Positions 29,018 through 38,552 of a DNA stretch of 64,000 nucleotides are shown here, piece by piece (position 1 is the stretch's first letter; every line of letters starts with the position of its first letter). The notes beneath the pieces were generated by a model. It worked only from the letters and a program-made list of their open reading frames with translations. It was not told the DNA's origin and did no database searches. The translations under genes and the position numbers were made by a program. The stretch comes from CAZVCG01 sp964626265 (GTDB lineage: Bacteria; Pseudomonadota; Alphaproteobacteria; UBA9219), in contig CAZVCG010000002.1 of the NCBI GenBank assembly GCA_964626265.1, forward strand, positions 1 through 64,000, read 5' to 3'.

Positions 29018-31516
29018 CTAATCCTTGGCCGCCAGCGGTATGAAACAGGTTATGCGCGTGCCTTGCTTGGCGTTGCTGGCCGCCTCGACGCGCCCGCCGT
29101 GCAGTTCGACAAGGCTCTTCACGAGGCTAAGCCCCAGACCGACGCCGCTTTGCCGCGCGTGCGGGTTGGCGCGTTCGAACTTGCCGAAAACGCGGTCGCG
29201 ATCGGATTCAGGAATGCCGATTCCGGTGTCGGAAACGCTCACTTCCATCCATCCTTCCTGCTTGCGCGCAACAAGGTTAATGCGCCCCCCTTCCGGGGTA
29301 TATTTGATCGCGTTGCTGATCAAATTGAACATCACTTGTTTCATGCGCGTTTGATCAACCTCGAATTTTCCGATGTCCGACGGACAATCGATAAATATTT
29401 CCAGTTTCTGTTGTCGCGCCCATTCGGCAGTCATTTGCTTGGCTTCGTTCAGAAGATCGGCTACAGCCACGGGCTTGCGGTTGAGAGCCATGCGGCCCGC
29501 TTCTATCGTCGCGAGGTCAAGAACGTCGTTGATGAGCTTGGTCAGCTTTTCCGTCTCGGCTTTAATGGTGCGCGTGTATTCCAATTGCTTTTCATTGAGC
29601 GTGCCGAAGTATTGTTCCGCCATGATATCGGCAAAACCCGCGATGGTGTTAAGCGGGGTACGCAACTGGTAGGACACATTGGCGACAAAGTCCGATTTTA
29701 GACGATCGGCGGCGGCAAGCGCGGCGTTGCTCGCCCGTAAGGCCTGCTCAACGCGCATGGAGTCGCTGATGTCGAGATAACTGTTCAACACGGAGCCATC
29801 GGGCAACGGCACGGTCAGGTATTCGATCACCGTTTGATCGGCGCGTTCGATGCGCCCCGTGCGGGAATTGCGATCCAGAGCATAACCGACCATCTCGCTC
29901 TTGAACTCAGTCCAGTTGGCGCCGAAGTTGAAAAGCGGCTTCATTTGCTCGAGCAGATCGGCAATGTGCGGCTCAGAAGCCAAAAAGTCGGACTCCAGTT
30001 TCCAGCTTTTAGCAAACGCCGGGTTGAACAGGCGCAACTTGCCATCTGGCCCGAACACGGCAATGCCTTCGGCAAGATTGTCGAGCGTCTCGCGCTGAAC
30101 TGCGATGAGCGTGTTGTAGGACGTCTCCAGCGCCAGCCTGTCCGTCACGTTTTCATGCACGAACATGATGCCGCCAAACGGATGCGGCACGGCGAGAATG
30201 CGCAGCGTCGTGCCGTCGGGCAGAAACATCTGGTCTTCCTGCGGCTCCAGAAGCGACGTAAAGAGCGCCTGTCGTTCTTTCTTGTATTTCTGGAAATCGA
30301 CCTGTTCGGGAATCTTGCGCCGTTGCCGCAGATCTTCAAGAACTTCGCTGAACGTAGGCTTGCCGTTCAAAAAGCTTTCTTCAGCTTCCCAAAGACGTTG
30401 ATATGCGCGATTGAAAAACTCCAAACGTTGGTCGCGGCCGTAAATGGCGATGGCCGAGCCGAGATGCTCCATCACTTCGTGATGCGCCGCGAGGTGGCGT
30501 TGAAGCTCTGCTTCTTTTTCTTCCTCGGTCGTGACATCGACGGCAAAGCCGATAAGAACGACTTTCTTGTCATCGGCGGCTGGCGTTTCCTTTTTATCCC
30601 CGTTATTTTCCACGCCTTCAAGGCTGAAAGGAATTTCCGAAATTTCCAGCAGGCAGCGTTTGCCCGCTATGATGACATGGCGGCGTTCAATCTGTTTTTC
30701 GTTTTTGTTGAGCGCGTTCGCGGCCAAGGCGCGGCCGCTTCCGCCACGGGCCGTTTGCGACATCAGTTCATGTTGTTCGCGTAAAACATCTTCGACCGAA
30801 GCGTCCATCGCCTTGGTATAGGCGCGATTGCACATGACGAGATTGAGATCCTTCGCCCGTCCCCAGACAGGAAACGGCAAGGCATCTATCATGGCGATTG
30901 ACGTTTGGTCCGGCTTCGCGGCCATCGTCGCGACAACGGCTCCTGCGGCCTGTTGCGCCTTGACCGCAGTTTCGCTTTCGGCAAACCAGAGAACATCGAC
31001 ATGCGGCCCGTCGCGACCAATGCGGAAACGGCGGCCCGTAACGTGAAACTTCGCCTCACCCGCCATCGCCGCCACCGGCATGTCGAAACCTTCGCCCGTT
31101 TGCTGGAATCCCCGGAAAGCGGCGACGAGTTCGGCCCCTTCCTTGACGCCCGCGACCAGATCGTCGAAATGCGTAAGCTTCGTCAGCCCCAAGCGTACGG
31201 CCACCCCGTTTTCCTCGCGCAACAGGCCTTGCGGCGAAAACAGGCAGTAGCCTCCGGGGAGCGTCTTAACCAGAGCCTGAAATCTGTCGGCAATGAACCG
31301 CAATTGTCGCATATTGCGTTCGCGGTGCGCCATTTTCCGGTTCAGCATATACAGCATGAAACCCAGAAAAACTGAAAGCAAAACAAGCAAGGCGATGGCC
31401 GCCGTCGATCCTGAGAACAGACCTATGCGTACGGCCGCCACGAACACAACAAGGATGACTAGCGTAACGGCAAAATAGATTGGCAGTTTAACGGGTAAAT
31501 TTTGAAGCTGAAGCAT
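29018..31516 (-). CDS. divL: DivL-like PAS pseudokinase with tyrosine phospho-acceptor
   Basis: 832 residues. Two N-terminal membrane helices (about 12-33 and 36-58), then several PAS domains (about 65-570), and a HisKA/HATPase core. In the H-box the expected His is Tyr: VANVSYQLRTPLN, with Tyr616 encoded by TAC at 29669-29671. N-box NLISNAIKYTPEGG, DTGIGIP and GVGLGLSLVKSLVELHGG are intact. Caulobacter DivL also has Tyr here (Tyr550) and acts as an allosteric regulator of CckA that reads DivK. So this is probably the local DivL and implies a CckA-ChpT-CtrA cell-cycle pathway. Confidence 0.87.
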   Translation of the reverse strand: MLQLQNLPVKLPIYFAVTLVILVVFVAAVRIGLFSGSTAAIALLVLLSVFLGFMLYMLNRKMAHRERNMRQLRFIADRFQALVKTLPGGYCLFSPQGLLREENGVAVRLGLTKLTHFDDLVAGVKEGAELVAAFRGFQQTGEGFDMPVAAMAGEAKFHVTGRRFRIGRDGPHVDVLWFAESETAVKAQQAAGAVVATMAAKPDQTSIAMIDALPFPVWGRAKDLNLVMCNRAYTKAMDASVEDVLREQHELMSQTARGGSGRALAANALNKNEKQIERRHVIIAGKRCLLEISEIPFSLEGVENNGDKKETPAADDKKVVLIGFAVDVTTEEEKEAELQRHLAAHHEVMEHLGSAIAIYGRDQRLEFFNRAYQRLWEAEESFLNGKPTFSEVLEDLRQRRKIPEQVDFQKYKKERQALFTSLLEPQEDQMFLPDGTTLRILAVPHPFGGIMFVHENVTDRLALETSYNTLIAVQRETLDNLAEGIAVFGPDGKLRLFNPAFAKSWKLESDFLASEPHIADLLEQMKPLFNFGANWTEFKSEMVGYALDRNSRTGRIERADQTVIEYLTVPLPDGSVLNSYLDISDSMRVEQALRASNAALAAADRLKSDFVANVSYQLRTPLNTIAGFADIMAEQYFGTLNEKQLEYTRTIKAETEKLTKLINDVLDLATIEAGRMALNRKPVAVADLLNEAKQMTAEWARQQKLEIFIDCPSDIGKFEVDQTRMKQVMFNLISNAIKYTPEGGRINLVARKQEGWMEVSVSDTGIGIPESDRDRVFGKFERANPHARQSGVGLGLSLVKSLVELHGGRVEAASNAKQGTRITCFIPLAAKD

Positions 31517-31617
31517 GATGCGAGATTATGTGACTTTCGACTCGAAAGTGAATAGGCGATATTCGCCCGAAAGGGAATTATTTTCAGTATGGTTAATGAC
31601 GTAATAAGCCGCAAATG

Positions 31618-32175
31618 TTACCTTTTTTGCCGGACTTCCTTAACTTCTGGGATAAAGTGGCGGAGCATACGCTCAACGCCCATTTTCAACGTCGCGTGCG
31701 CGCTGGGGCAACCCGCGCATGCGCCCTTGAGCCGAAGATAGACGATCCCGTCCTCAAAACTCTCGAAGGCGACATCGCCGCCGTCTTGCGCCACGGCAGG
31801 ACGTATGCGTTGGTCGAGAAGATCCTTGATTTGGCGCACCACGTCGCTATCGTTGTCGTTAGTAGAATTATCGGCATTTTCGCCGGTGACGACCGGACGA
31901 TCTTCGGTGAAGTGCTCCATAATCGCCGCGAGAAGAAGCGGCTTGAGCGACGGCCAGTCTTTGTTTTCGTCGCGAGTCACGGTGACGAAGTCGCGTCCAA
32001 GAAAAACGCTTTTCACGCCTTCTACGTCCAGCAAGGCTTGCGCCAAAGGAGAGTTGGCTGCTGTCGCCGCATCCGTAATCTCCATCGCGCCGCCTTGCGC
32101 GTCGCCGAGCACGGCACGGCTTGGCAAAAATTTCATCGTTGCCGGATTCGGCGTGTCTTCGGTTTGAATGAACAT
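31618..32175 (-). CDS. NifU-family iron-sulfur cluster scaffold/carrier (NfuA-like)
   Basis: 185 residues. N-terminal Nfu_N domain (MFIQTEDTPNPATMKFLPSR) and C-terminal NifU domain with CAGCPS (CxxC) that binds a cluster. Start placed at ATG 32175 because ggaaggagaac is just upstream; an upstream frame lacks homology. Delivers Fe-S clusters to apo-proteins in the cytoplasm. It follows a universal stress protein gene by 19 bases. Confidence 0.93.
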   Translation of the reverse strand: MFIQTEDTPNPATMKFLPSRAVLGDAQGGAMEITDAATAANSPLAQALLDVEGVKSVFLGRDFVTVTRDENKDWPSLKPLLLAAIMEHFTEDRPVVTGENADNSTNDNDSDVVRQIKDLLDQRIRPAVAQDGGDVAFESFEDGIVYLRLKGACAGCPSAHATLKMGVERMLRHFIPEVKEVRQKR

Positions 32176-32194
32176 GGCGTTCTCCTTCCGAGTC

Positions 32195-32668
32195 TTACAG
32201 GGGCCGGTTATCGGACGGAAACTCATAGCTATCGGGGACGATGACGACCGGGATTTTCAGCGCCCAACGGCCCTTCGCGCTCATCAAAGAACTGACAAGC
32301 GGCCCCGGACCTTTATCGCCCGTATGTGCCGCTAAAACAAGAACGGAAATGTGCGCTTTTTCTTGAAGCAACTGCATCAGCGTTTCGCGTTGACGGCCTT
32401 TGCGCACGTAAACTTCGGGCTTGGCCGCGCTGAGAGATTCCACAAGTTTCTCATGGTCGGCCAGATCGGCCTTTGCTCGATCAAGGGCATCTTGGGCCAA
32501 TGCAGCATCGAGCCCTGCGAACGGTTGTATAGCCTCTGGTTCGATCACGCGCAGCATGGCGACGCGCCCCCCAGACAGGCGCGCCCGTGAAGCCGCGTAT
32601 TTCAAGGCAACGGGCATTTCGGCGCTTTCATCGACAACGACAAGATAGGTTCGCTTTGGCTGGCTCAT
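32195..32668 (-). CDS. Universal stress protein family (UspA)
   Basis: 157 residues from ATG 32668, chosen for its ggagg ribosome site. The alpha/beta Usp fold is visible: TYLVVVDESAEMPVALKYAA at the start, VAMLRVIEP, and the end SVLVLAAHTG with VSSLMSAKGRWALKIPVVIV. The ATP-binding G-2x-G-9x-G pattern is altered. Stress-linked small cytoplasmic protein; role not known. Sits two bases downstream of the TIGR02186 gene, so likely cotranscribed. Confidence 0.9.
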   Translation of the reverse strand: MSQPKRTYLVVVDESAEMPVALKYAASRARLSGGRVAMLRVIEPEAIQPFAGLDAALAQDALDRAKADLADHEKLVESLSAAKPEVYVRKGRQRETLMQLLQEKAHISVLVLAAHTGDKGPGPLVSSLMSAKGRWALKIPVVIVPDSYEFPSDNRPL

Positions 32669-32670
32669 CG

Positions 32671-33405
32671 TTACGACCTCCGCCTGAAGAGATAGGCTCC
32701 GCCGCCGCCCCATACCAGCGACAGAAAGAGCGCGAGAAACGCATAGGTGAACGGCCTTTCATGCGCGAGGCCGTTGATAGTCGCTTCGATGCCGGTCCGG
32801 TTCACGGAAAGCGGCACTTCCTGAGTGGCGATCACCTGCCCCCACCTGAGAAGATAGATGCGCGCCGTGTACGCGCCGATGGGCACGGCGGCAGGCAAGT
32901 CGAAATCGGCGCGAAACAGGCCGCCTTTGGAAATGCGGACGATGCCTTCGTTTTGCTGATAAAGGCCGCGCCTGATCTGGCTTTGCTTAAGGCCATCGAA
33001 ATTTTCGACCGTAAACGATCCTTGCGGGGCTTTATAGGGCGCGAACAACGAATTGAGCGTCAAGCCGTGTTGCGTCGCCGTCTCAGACTGAACGATGTCC
33101 TTAAGCGGTTTCGACGACGCGATGGCGTAATAGCCGGGAACATTGTCGAACGTGACCGGACGTTCGTTCACCCAAAGTCCCGCCTTGCGCTTTTTGGCCC
33201 AGAGCTTGGCGAAAACGGGCGGTCCTTCGACGACGACGACCACGTCGGCCTTTTTCTTGACGGCTCCAAACACCAGGAGATTGCTGCCCGTAAAGCCGAC
33301 GGTAACCTCGATTTCGTGAACCGACAGGTCGGCATCAACTTCCTGAGCGCGCGCCGGAAGACATAACGTCAATAGCAGCAGGAGGAAGACAAGCAATCGC
33401 TTCAT
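32671..33405 (-). CDS. TIGR02186 family membrane-anchored protein
   Basis: 244 residues with a signal peptide (RLLVFLLLLLTLCLPARA) and a C-terminal membrane helix (YAFLALFLSLVWGGGGAY) followed by arginines, so the bulk faces the periplasm. EVTVGFTGSNLLVFGAV and VVVVEGPP are typical of this alphaproteobacterial family, which is usually next to a TauE/SafE permease. The two overlap here by four bases, suggesting a shared transport role, perhaps of sulfur compounds. Not experimentally characterised as far as I know. Confidence 0.85.
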   Translation of the reverse strand: MKRLLVFLLLLLTLCLPARAQEVDADLSVHEIEVTVGFTGSNLLVFGAVKKKADVVVVVEGPPVFAKLWAKKRKAGLWVNERPVTFDNVPGYYAIASSKPLKDIVQSETATQHGLTLNSLFAPYKAPQGSFTVENFDGLKQSQIRRGLYQQNEGIVRISKGGLFRADFDLPAAVPIGAYTARIYLLRWGQVIATQEVPLSVNRTGIEATINGLAHERPFTYAFLALFLSLVWGGGGAYLFRRRS

Positions 33406-34349
33406 TGCATGATCCTCGTTTCTATCGTGAACGGCTGGCTGGGATAAAGAATGAGGTCGATGAGAAGCTTGGCGCCGACCGAGACGATCACCAAAGACAT
33501 CAGCAACCGCGCCGTCACCGGATTAAGCCGCGACGCCAGCCGCGTTCCTAACGGAACGCCGATGACGCTTCCTGTTAAAACGATGAGTCCCAGCATGACA
33601 TCGACGCTTTTATTCAGTACCGCCTGCATCAGGGTCGCAAAAGCCGATGTGAAGATGATTTGAAACAGCGACGTGCCGTTCACAAGAACCGGCGGCATTC
33701 GCAGAATATAGATCATGGCGGGGATGAGCATAAAGCTGCCGATGCCGAGCAACGCCACCATCATGCCGCTGATAAAACCGACACCCATCGGCAGCAAAAT
33801 GCTCATGCGCAGTCGCGAAGCGGGAAAATCCATTCCCAGCAAGCCATGGCCTCCCCAGAGCACGCGCGTTTCGTCTGCGCCGGATTTGGCACTCCCGGCG
33901 ATTTTTTTCTCCTGTTGCGGCCGCCTTCCGTTTTTCCAGTAATCGCGCCCGCTTTCGAACAACATCATGCCGCCGATGCCGCCAAGAAGGGCGATGTAGC
34001 CGATGGTGATGGATAGATTGATGTGCCCGATCTTCTGGAGCCATTTGAACAGCTCCGCCCCACACGTCGCGCCGACAAAGCTGCCGATGAGCATCGTCAG
34101 CCCCATGCGGATGTCGATGTTGCGCTTTCGCCAATGCGCCAGCGTACCCGCTAGGCCCGTGCCTACAAGTTGGTTGGGTTGCGTGCCGACGGCTATCGAA
34201 GGCGGAATGCCGACTAGCGTCAGGAGCGGCGCAAGCAAAAATCCGCCGCCGATTCCGAACAAACCTGACACGAAACCGCCCATCATCCCGAATCCCAAAA
34301 GCACGAGGAAGTTGACCGACATTTCAGCGATGGGGAGATAGATGTCCAT
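33402..34349 (-). CDS. TauE/SafE family sulfite/anion permease
   Basis: 315 residues with about eight membrane helices. Two repeats share the pattern GGGFLLAPLLTLVGIPPSIAVG (near 33) and the later FMLIPAMIYILRMPPVLVNGTS, characteristic of the TauE/SafE/TSUP family of organosulfur/sulfite transporters. The soluble loop in the middle (about 145-185) is hydrophilic. First gene of the run TauE-TIGR02186-usp-nfuA on the minus strand. Confidence 0.9.
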   Translation of the reverse strand: MDIYLPIAEMSVNFLVLLGFGMMGGFVSGLFGIGGGFLLAPLLTLVGIPPSIAVGTQPNQLVGTGLAGTLAHWRKRNIDIRMGLTMLIGSFVGATCGAELFKWLQKIGHINLSITIGYIALLGGIGGMMLFESGRDYWKNGRRPQQEKKIAGSAKSGADETRVLWGGHGLLGMDFPASRLRMSILLPMGVGFISGMMVALLGIGSFMLIPAMIYILRMPPVLVNGTSLFQIIFTSAFATLMQAVLNKSVDVMLGLIVLTGSVIGVPLGTRLASRLNPVTARLLMSLVIVSVGAKLLIDLILYPSQPFTIETRIMQ

Positions 34350-34389
34350 GGTTCAAATAATTAGGGTTCTTGGTCAGATTCTTCAGATT

Positions 34390-35595
34390 CTATTGTTTAG
34401 CAATTTTTCCCTGATCAATGGAATAAAATTGCGCGGCGGCCTTGAGCGCCCGGAATGAGCCGAAATCCGTGCCCGTGAGCCATGCTTGCACGCCTAATGT
34501 GAGGATTTCATCGAACAGTGCGATGCGGCGGACGTCGTCCAAATGCGCGGTGATGTCGTCGAGCAGGAAGAGCGGCGCGACCTGCCGTATCTGGATTAAT
34601 ACGCGCACATAGGCCAGCATGATCGCGATGACGAGCGCTTTTTGCTCGCCCGTTGAGCACAAGTCCGCAGGGCATTGGCGTGCGCGATGCACGACGGCGA
34701 GATCGCTGCGATGCGGACCTATGGATGAGATGCCCGTGCGAGCGTCATCGACCCTCGCGCCCGCGTACGCATTGCGCAAGCGTTCTTCGACGATGAGAGC
34801 GGGATATTGGTTTAAATCTTCTTCTGCTTTGCCGCGCAACATTAGATCTGCTTGGGGGAAGGCACCCGATGTTTCTTCGACAGCCGCTTGCAATTGGCGC
34901 AACAACTGGAGCCGCGCGGCGGCTATCGCCACGCCCGTTTGCGCCAGCGTGTCTTCCAGCGAATCCAGCCACGCGGGGTCGGCCATGCCCTCGCGCAAAA
35001 GGGTCATGCGTTCACGCAACGCTTTTTCATAACGGTGAACGCGTCCCGCATGCGCGCGGTCAAAACTGTAGACAAGGCGGTCCAAAAGCTTGCGCCGCGC
35101 CGAGGGTCCATCGGCGAGTAAACGATCCATATCCGGCGTGACCCACGCCATCACGACGCGGTCGGCCAGCGTTTGCTGGCTTTTGACGGGCTTACCGTCG
35201 ATATGCACCACGCGGCGCGCGTCGTCCGGCGATTCAGGATCGCGGCCCGTGCCGATGCGGAACGCGTCATCTGTCGTTCGAAGCTCCACCGCTTCCGCCC
35301 AAGGCTCGGCAGCGAAGCGGTTTTGCACCTCGGCTAGCGGCGCGCGGCGCAGGCCGCGGCCCGGCACCAAGAGGCTGATGGCCTCCAAGATGTTCGTTTT
35401 GCCGCTGCCGTTCGGGCCAGTCAAAACCACAGGCGACGCATCAAGATCGAGTTGCAAGTCGTTGTAATTGCGAAAAGCCGTGAGGGAAAGGCGGGTGACC
35501 ACCAAGGGATCAGTTGTCAGATGTCTGGGATCAGGGATGGCTTCGAAATTGTCGGTCCCCGGAATGCTGAATGCTGACACCTGAATGCTCGTCAT
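34390..35595 (-). CDS. recF: DNA replication/repair protein RecF
   Basis: 401 residues as drawn. ABC-type ATPase for loading RecA onto gapped DNA: Walker A GPNGSGKTN at 60-68, CSTGEQKAL signature, and LFLLDDITAHLD Walker B. ATG 35595 overlaps the dnaN stop (ATGA), but homologues start near residue 32 (VVTRLSLTAFRNY), where Walker A would begin near 29 as usual. A GTG at 35502 is therefore a likely true start, and the first 31 codons may be non-coding DNA that happens to be open; no ribosome site is visible at the GTG. Confidence 0.93.
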   Translation of the reverse strand: MTSIQVSAFSIPGTDNFEAIPDPRHLTTDPLVVTRLSLTAFRNYNDLQLDLDASPVVLTGPNGSGKTNILEAISLLVPGRGLRRAPLAEVQNRFAAEPWAEAVELRTTDDAFRIGTGRDPESPDDARRVVHIDGKPVKSQQTLADRVVMAWVTPDMDRLLADGPSARRKLLDRLVYSFDRAHAGRVHRYEKALRERMTLLREGMADPAWLDSLEDTLAQTGVAIAAARLQLLRQLQAAVEETSGAFPQADLMLRGKAEEDLNQYPALIVEERLRNAYAGARVDDARTGISSIGPHRSDLAVVHRARQCPADLCSTGEQKALVIAIMLAYVRVLIQIRQVAPLFLLDDITAHLDDVRRIALFDEILTLGVQAWLTGTDFGSFRALKAAAQFYSIDQGKIAKQ

Positions 35596-36707
35596 ACCCG
35601 CATCGGCATCAGGACATAGAGCGCGCTTTCGTCGGCTTCGTCCTGCACGATGGCGGGCGAGGCGGAATCCGCAAAGCTGAAACGAACGCCCTCGCCTTCG
35701 ACTTGCTGCAGGATGTCGAGCAAATAGCGTGCGTTGAAACCGACCTCGATCGGCGCGCCTTCGTAATTGACCTCGACTTCTTCCGTCGCACTGCCGGCAT
35801 CCGGCGCATTGGCCGTCAAAACCATCTGGCCGTCGGAAAGACTTAGTTTAACTGCGCGCGAGCGTTCAGTCGAAATTGTCGCTACGCGATCAACCGCTGC
35901 GCCAAACAGGCGCGCGTTGGCGTTAAGCGTTTTGTCGTTGCCGGAAGGAATGACGCGTTCATAATCGGGGAACGTGCCGTCGATAAGTTTGGATGTAATG
36001 ATAACGCTGTCGAACGCAAAGCGAATTTTGCTGTCGGACAACATGATTTCCACAGGCGCGGACGTTTCATCGACCAGCTTGCGGACTTCGCCGACGGTCT
36101 TGCGCGGCACGATAACGCCGGGCATGCCCTTGACGCCTTTGGGCGCGGGCATCTCCACACGAGCCAAGCGGTGGCCATCAGTCGCCACAGCGCGCAGAAC
36201 CTCTACGCCCTTGTCCTTTGTCGCGTGGACATAGATGCCGTTCAGGTAATAGCGCGTTTCCTCCGTCGATATTGCGAAGCGCGTACGGTCCACCAGAGCG
36301 CGCAAATCTCCCGCTGGAAGCGTGAATTTATGTTTGAGATCGCCTTCCGGCATCTTGGGGAAATCTTCGACCGGCAGGCAGCCCAAGCGGAACTGGGAAC
36401 GGCCCGAAGTCAACACAAGTTGCGTGCCGCTGGCGGTGCTGAGTTCGACTTGCGCGCCATCTGGCAGCTTGCGGACGATTTCATAAAGCGTGTGGGCGGG
36501 CGCCGTTATTGCGCCGGATTTCGTGACCTGACCGGGCACGGATTCGTTGATTTCGATTTCCATGTCCGTCGCGACGAACGACACCGATTGATCCGACGCG
36601 CGGATCAGCACATTGGCTAAAATGGGGATCGTGTTCCGGCGCTCCACCACGCTTTGCACGTGGCCAAGACTTTTCAAAAGAGCGGCGCGTTCAAGCGTGA
36701 TTTTCAT
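35592..36707 (-). CDS. dnaN: DNA polymerase III beta sliding clamp
   Basis: 371 residues, three repeated clamp domains. MKITLERAALLKSLGHVQSVVERRNTIPIL at the N-terminus (in two parts), and the C-terminal YVLMPMRV, which is the standard end of the ring subunit. Slides on DNA and tethers polymerase. It is followed directly by recF, but dnaA and gyrB are not adjacent in this window. Confidence 0.96.
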   Translation of the reverse strand: MKITLERAALLKSLGHVQSVVERRNTIPILANVLIRASDQSVSFVATDMEIEINESVPGQVTKSGAITAPAHTLYEIVRKLPDGAQVELSTASGTQLVLTSGRSQFRLGCLPVEDFPKMPEGDLKHKFTLPAGDLRALVDRTRFAISTEETRYYLNGIYVHATKDKGVEVLRAVATDGHRLARVEMPAPKGVKGMPGVIVPRKTVGEVRKLVDETSAPVEIMLSDSKIRFAFDSVIITSKLIDGTFPDYERVIPSGNDKTLNANARLFGAAVDRVATISTERSRAVKLSLSDGQMVLTANAPDAGSATEEVEVNYEGAPIEVGFNARYLLDILQQVEGEGVRFSFADSASPAIVQDEADESALYVLMPMRV

Positions 36708-36875
36708 GGGAGAAAGCCCTGTTTTTCCGGGAATCGGTTCGTTTACTCAGATAGCAGAGAATTCACGCCATGGCTAGAGTCCGGGTAAGGTCGCGAACCC
36801 GTGAATCCCTCGTTTTTATTGCATTAACCAATGTTTTGCGTTGCAATTAGTTTTGCAAAACCTCAAAAAGGATTT

Positions 36876-37343
36876 ATGCAGACCAGTGCCAACATCAAGC
36901 ATATGCTTGGGCACCTCATAGATAGAACTATCGGGACCACAAAATATGCTGGCATTGAAGCCACAGGCGGCATCTATGCAGCCATCGAATCTCTCAAAAA
37001 AGACATCGGCTCTTGTGGCCAAATCAGTATGTGGCGCAGCAAAACAAGATCTGGCTATTGCGCGTGCATTAGTGACATAGGCTTTGCTACAGAGCTGTCA
37101 GGCGATAAGTATTTCTGTTCTCTTCTTTTTGCCCACGGTCGTTCAAAGATTGAGGCCCTTCAGGCACTATTTAAATACCTGCTGAATTCCAACCTAAAAA
37201 CCGATACTGTGACCAAAGATCATTTCAAGACATACCTTTATATAAATGACAACGTCGTTGTGCCCATAAAGTACACGCCGCAAACATTATTCCGCCAAAT
37301 GATTGCCGTCGTGCCACCGCCAAAGAATGCGCCCACCCCTTAG
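36876..37343 (+). CDS. Hypothetical protein, 155 aa
   Basis: Start chosen at ATG 36876 because of aaaaagga just upstream; an earlier ATG at 36831 lies in a stretch that reads less like protein. The product is mixed alpha/beta with many Tyr, Lys and Ser (RSKIEALQALFKYLL near 101-115) and no signal peptide. No family recognised. AT-richer than its neighbours, probably acquired. It lies between dnaN (divergent) and the Tat-type protein (convergent). Confidence 0.5.
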   Translation: MQTSANIKHMLGHLIDRTIGTTKYAGIEATGGIYAAIESLKKDIGSCGQISMWRSKTRSGYCACISDIGFATELSGDKYFCSLLFAHGRSKIEALQALFKYLLNSNLKTDTVTKDHFKTYLYINDNVVVPIKYTPQTLFRQMIAVVPPPKNAPTP

Positions 37344-37396
37344 TGCCAAAGCTCTTTATAGCGGCCATCAATGTCACCTTTACGAGGACAGCTTTA

Positions 37397-38401
37397 TTAC
37401 GGGATAAGTTGCAAGGCGGGAAAGGTTTTTTGGTTAAATAAACGGCCATACCCCTTGTTAGCGCCCTCATCCGTCAACGCCCATTGTTGGGATTCTGTGT
37501 AATAAATTAAATCAGGTCTTTGTACGTCTGTTCCTTTATCCTTCATCGCGTGCCTTTTTTCATCTTCCATGTTTATAGCCATCCTGACGTAAGTTACGTT
37601 ATCTGGGCCAAGCAATAACGCCAGATGCTTTGCATGGCTGTCCCCGTAGACAATCAAGGTTCGTTCTTGTCCTACGGCATTGAGTATATCCTGCGCTAAA
37701 AGCGGATCCTCTTCATTTCTTTGCCGGATAAGCGTTTCAGTGTATTTCTTAAGCTCTTCAAACCTGTTTGCGTCGAGGCTTTCTATAAAATCCTCATATT
37801 CTCTCATGCGTTTATGGATCAAAAGCGATGACACCTTAAGGTGATCCTCCAACACTTGCTTGGTTGCCGTTTTGTTGACTTCCGGCGCTCTATCAAAGCC
37901 ATGTATTTTGGTGCCGTAATATAAAAATTTTTCTAGTAGCGTAAGCAAACTATGGCAGTAAATCAGGCTGTCCTCTTGAGGATCATTGGCTAGCGAATTG
38001 CAAAAACCACGTATAAGTTTGGCTGCCGCTGGATCCGCCTCGATTTTATGGACAATTCGCTCAACAACGGCATCCAATTCGATGACAGCGTGCGACAAGC
38101 CTGGCTGGGCAAGGGCGTCTAGCTTATCGGCCAAGAACTCGAAATTTTTTACGTGATGCGGGGATTCACCGAAAATGGTGAATTGCTTTTGCGTTATGAG
38201 CTTTGACAGAAAAATATCCTGAGGCTTTGCCGGCTTTTTCGGTCTCGATGGCAAAAATAACCGCTTTGGTACGTCTCCCGCTGCTGTAATGAAACAGAGC
38301 CCCAGAAAACCGTACAGACCCTTTCTTAGAAAAGATCTTCGCTCGATGGGTGTTTGAGGGAATGCCTGTTTCTTAGTATTTTGTTTCTTTTTCATGCTCA
38401 T
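37397..38401 (-). CDS. Unknown protein with a twin-arginine signal
   Basis: 334 residues. ERRSFLRKG (about 20-28) followed by a hydrophobic stretch (LYGFLGLCFITAAG) is a good Tat-signal match, so export of a folded protein is likely. The mature part has FTIFGESPHHVKNFEFLADK and, near the end, TLIVYGDSHAKHLALLLG; this His/Glu pattern loosely resembles ChaN/EreA or TraB-like alpha/beta proteins, but I cannot assign it. No lipobox. AT-richer than core genes. Divergent from the following region and probably accessory. Confidence 0.5.
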   Translation of the reverse strand: MSMKKKQNTKKQAFPQTPIERRSFLRKGLYGFLGLCFITAAGDVPKRLFLPSRPKKPAKPQDIFLSKLITQKQFTIFGESPHHVKNFEFLADKLDALAQPGLSHAVIELDAVVERIVHKIEADPAAAKLIRGFCNSLANDPQEDSLIYCHSLLTLLEKFLYYGTKIHGFDRAPEVNKTATKQVLEDHLKVSSLLIHKRMREYEDFIESLDANRFEELKKYTETLIRQRNEEDPLLAQDILNAVGQERTLIVYGDSHAKHLALLLGPDNVTYVRMAINMEDEKRHAMKDKGTDVQRPDLIYYTESQQWALTDEGANKGYGRLFNQKTFPALQLIP

Positions 38402-38552
38402 CTTTCATGTTTAATAAAAACAAACAAAGAAAATATTGATCGTTATTCAAATGATACAATAGTTCGGTCGCCCGCGCAATTAAGCCGGGGTGAGCCATAT
38501 TGAATGTATAACACAGAAAAGCGTTCACTCTTGGAAAGTTGAGCGCTTGCGC

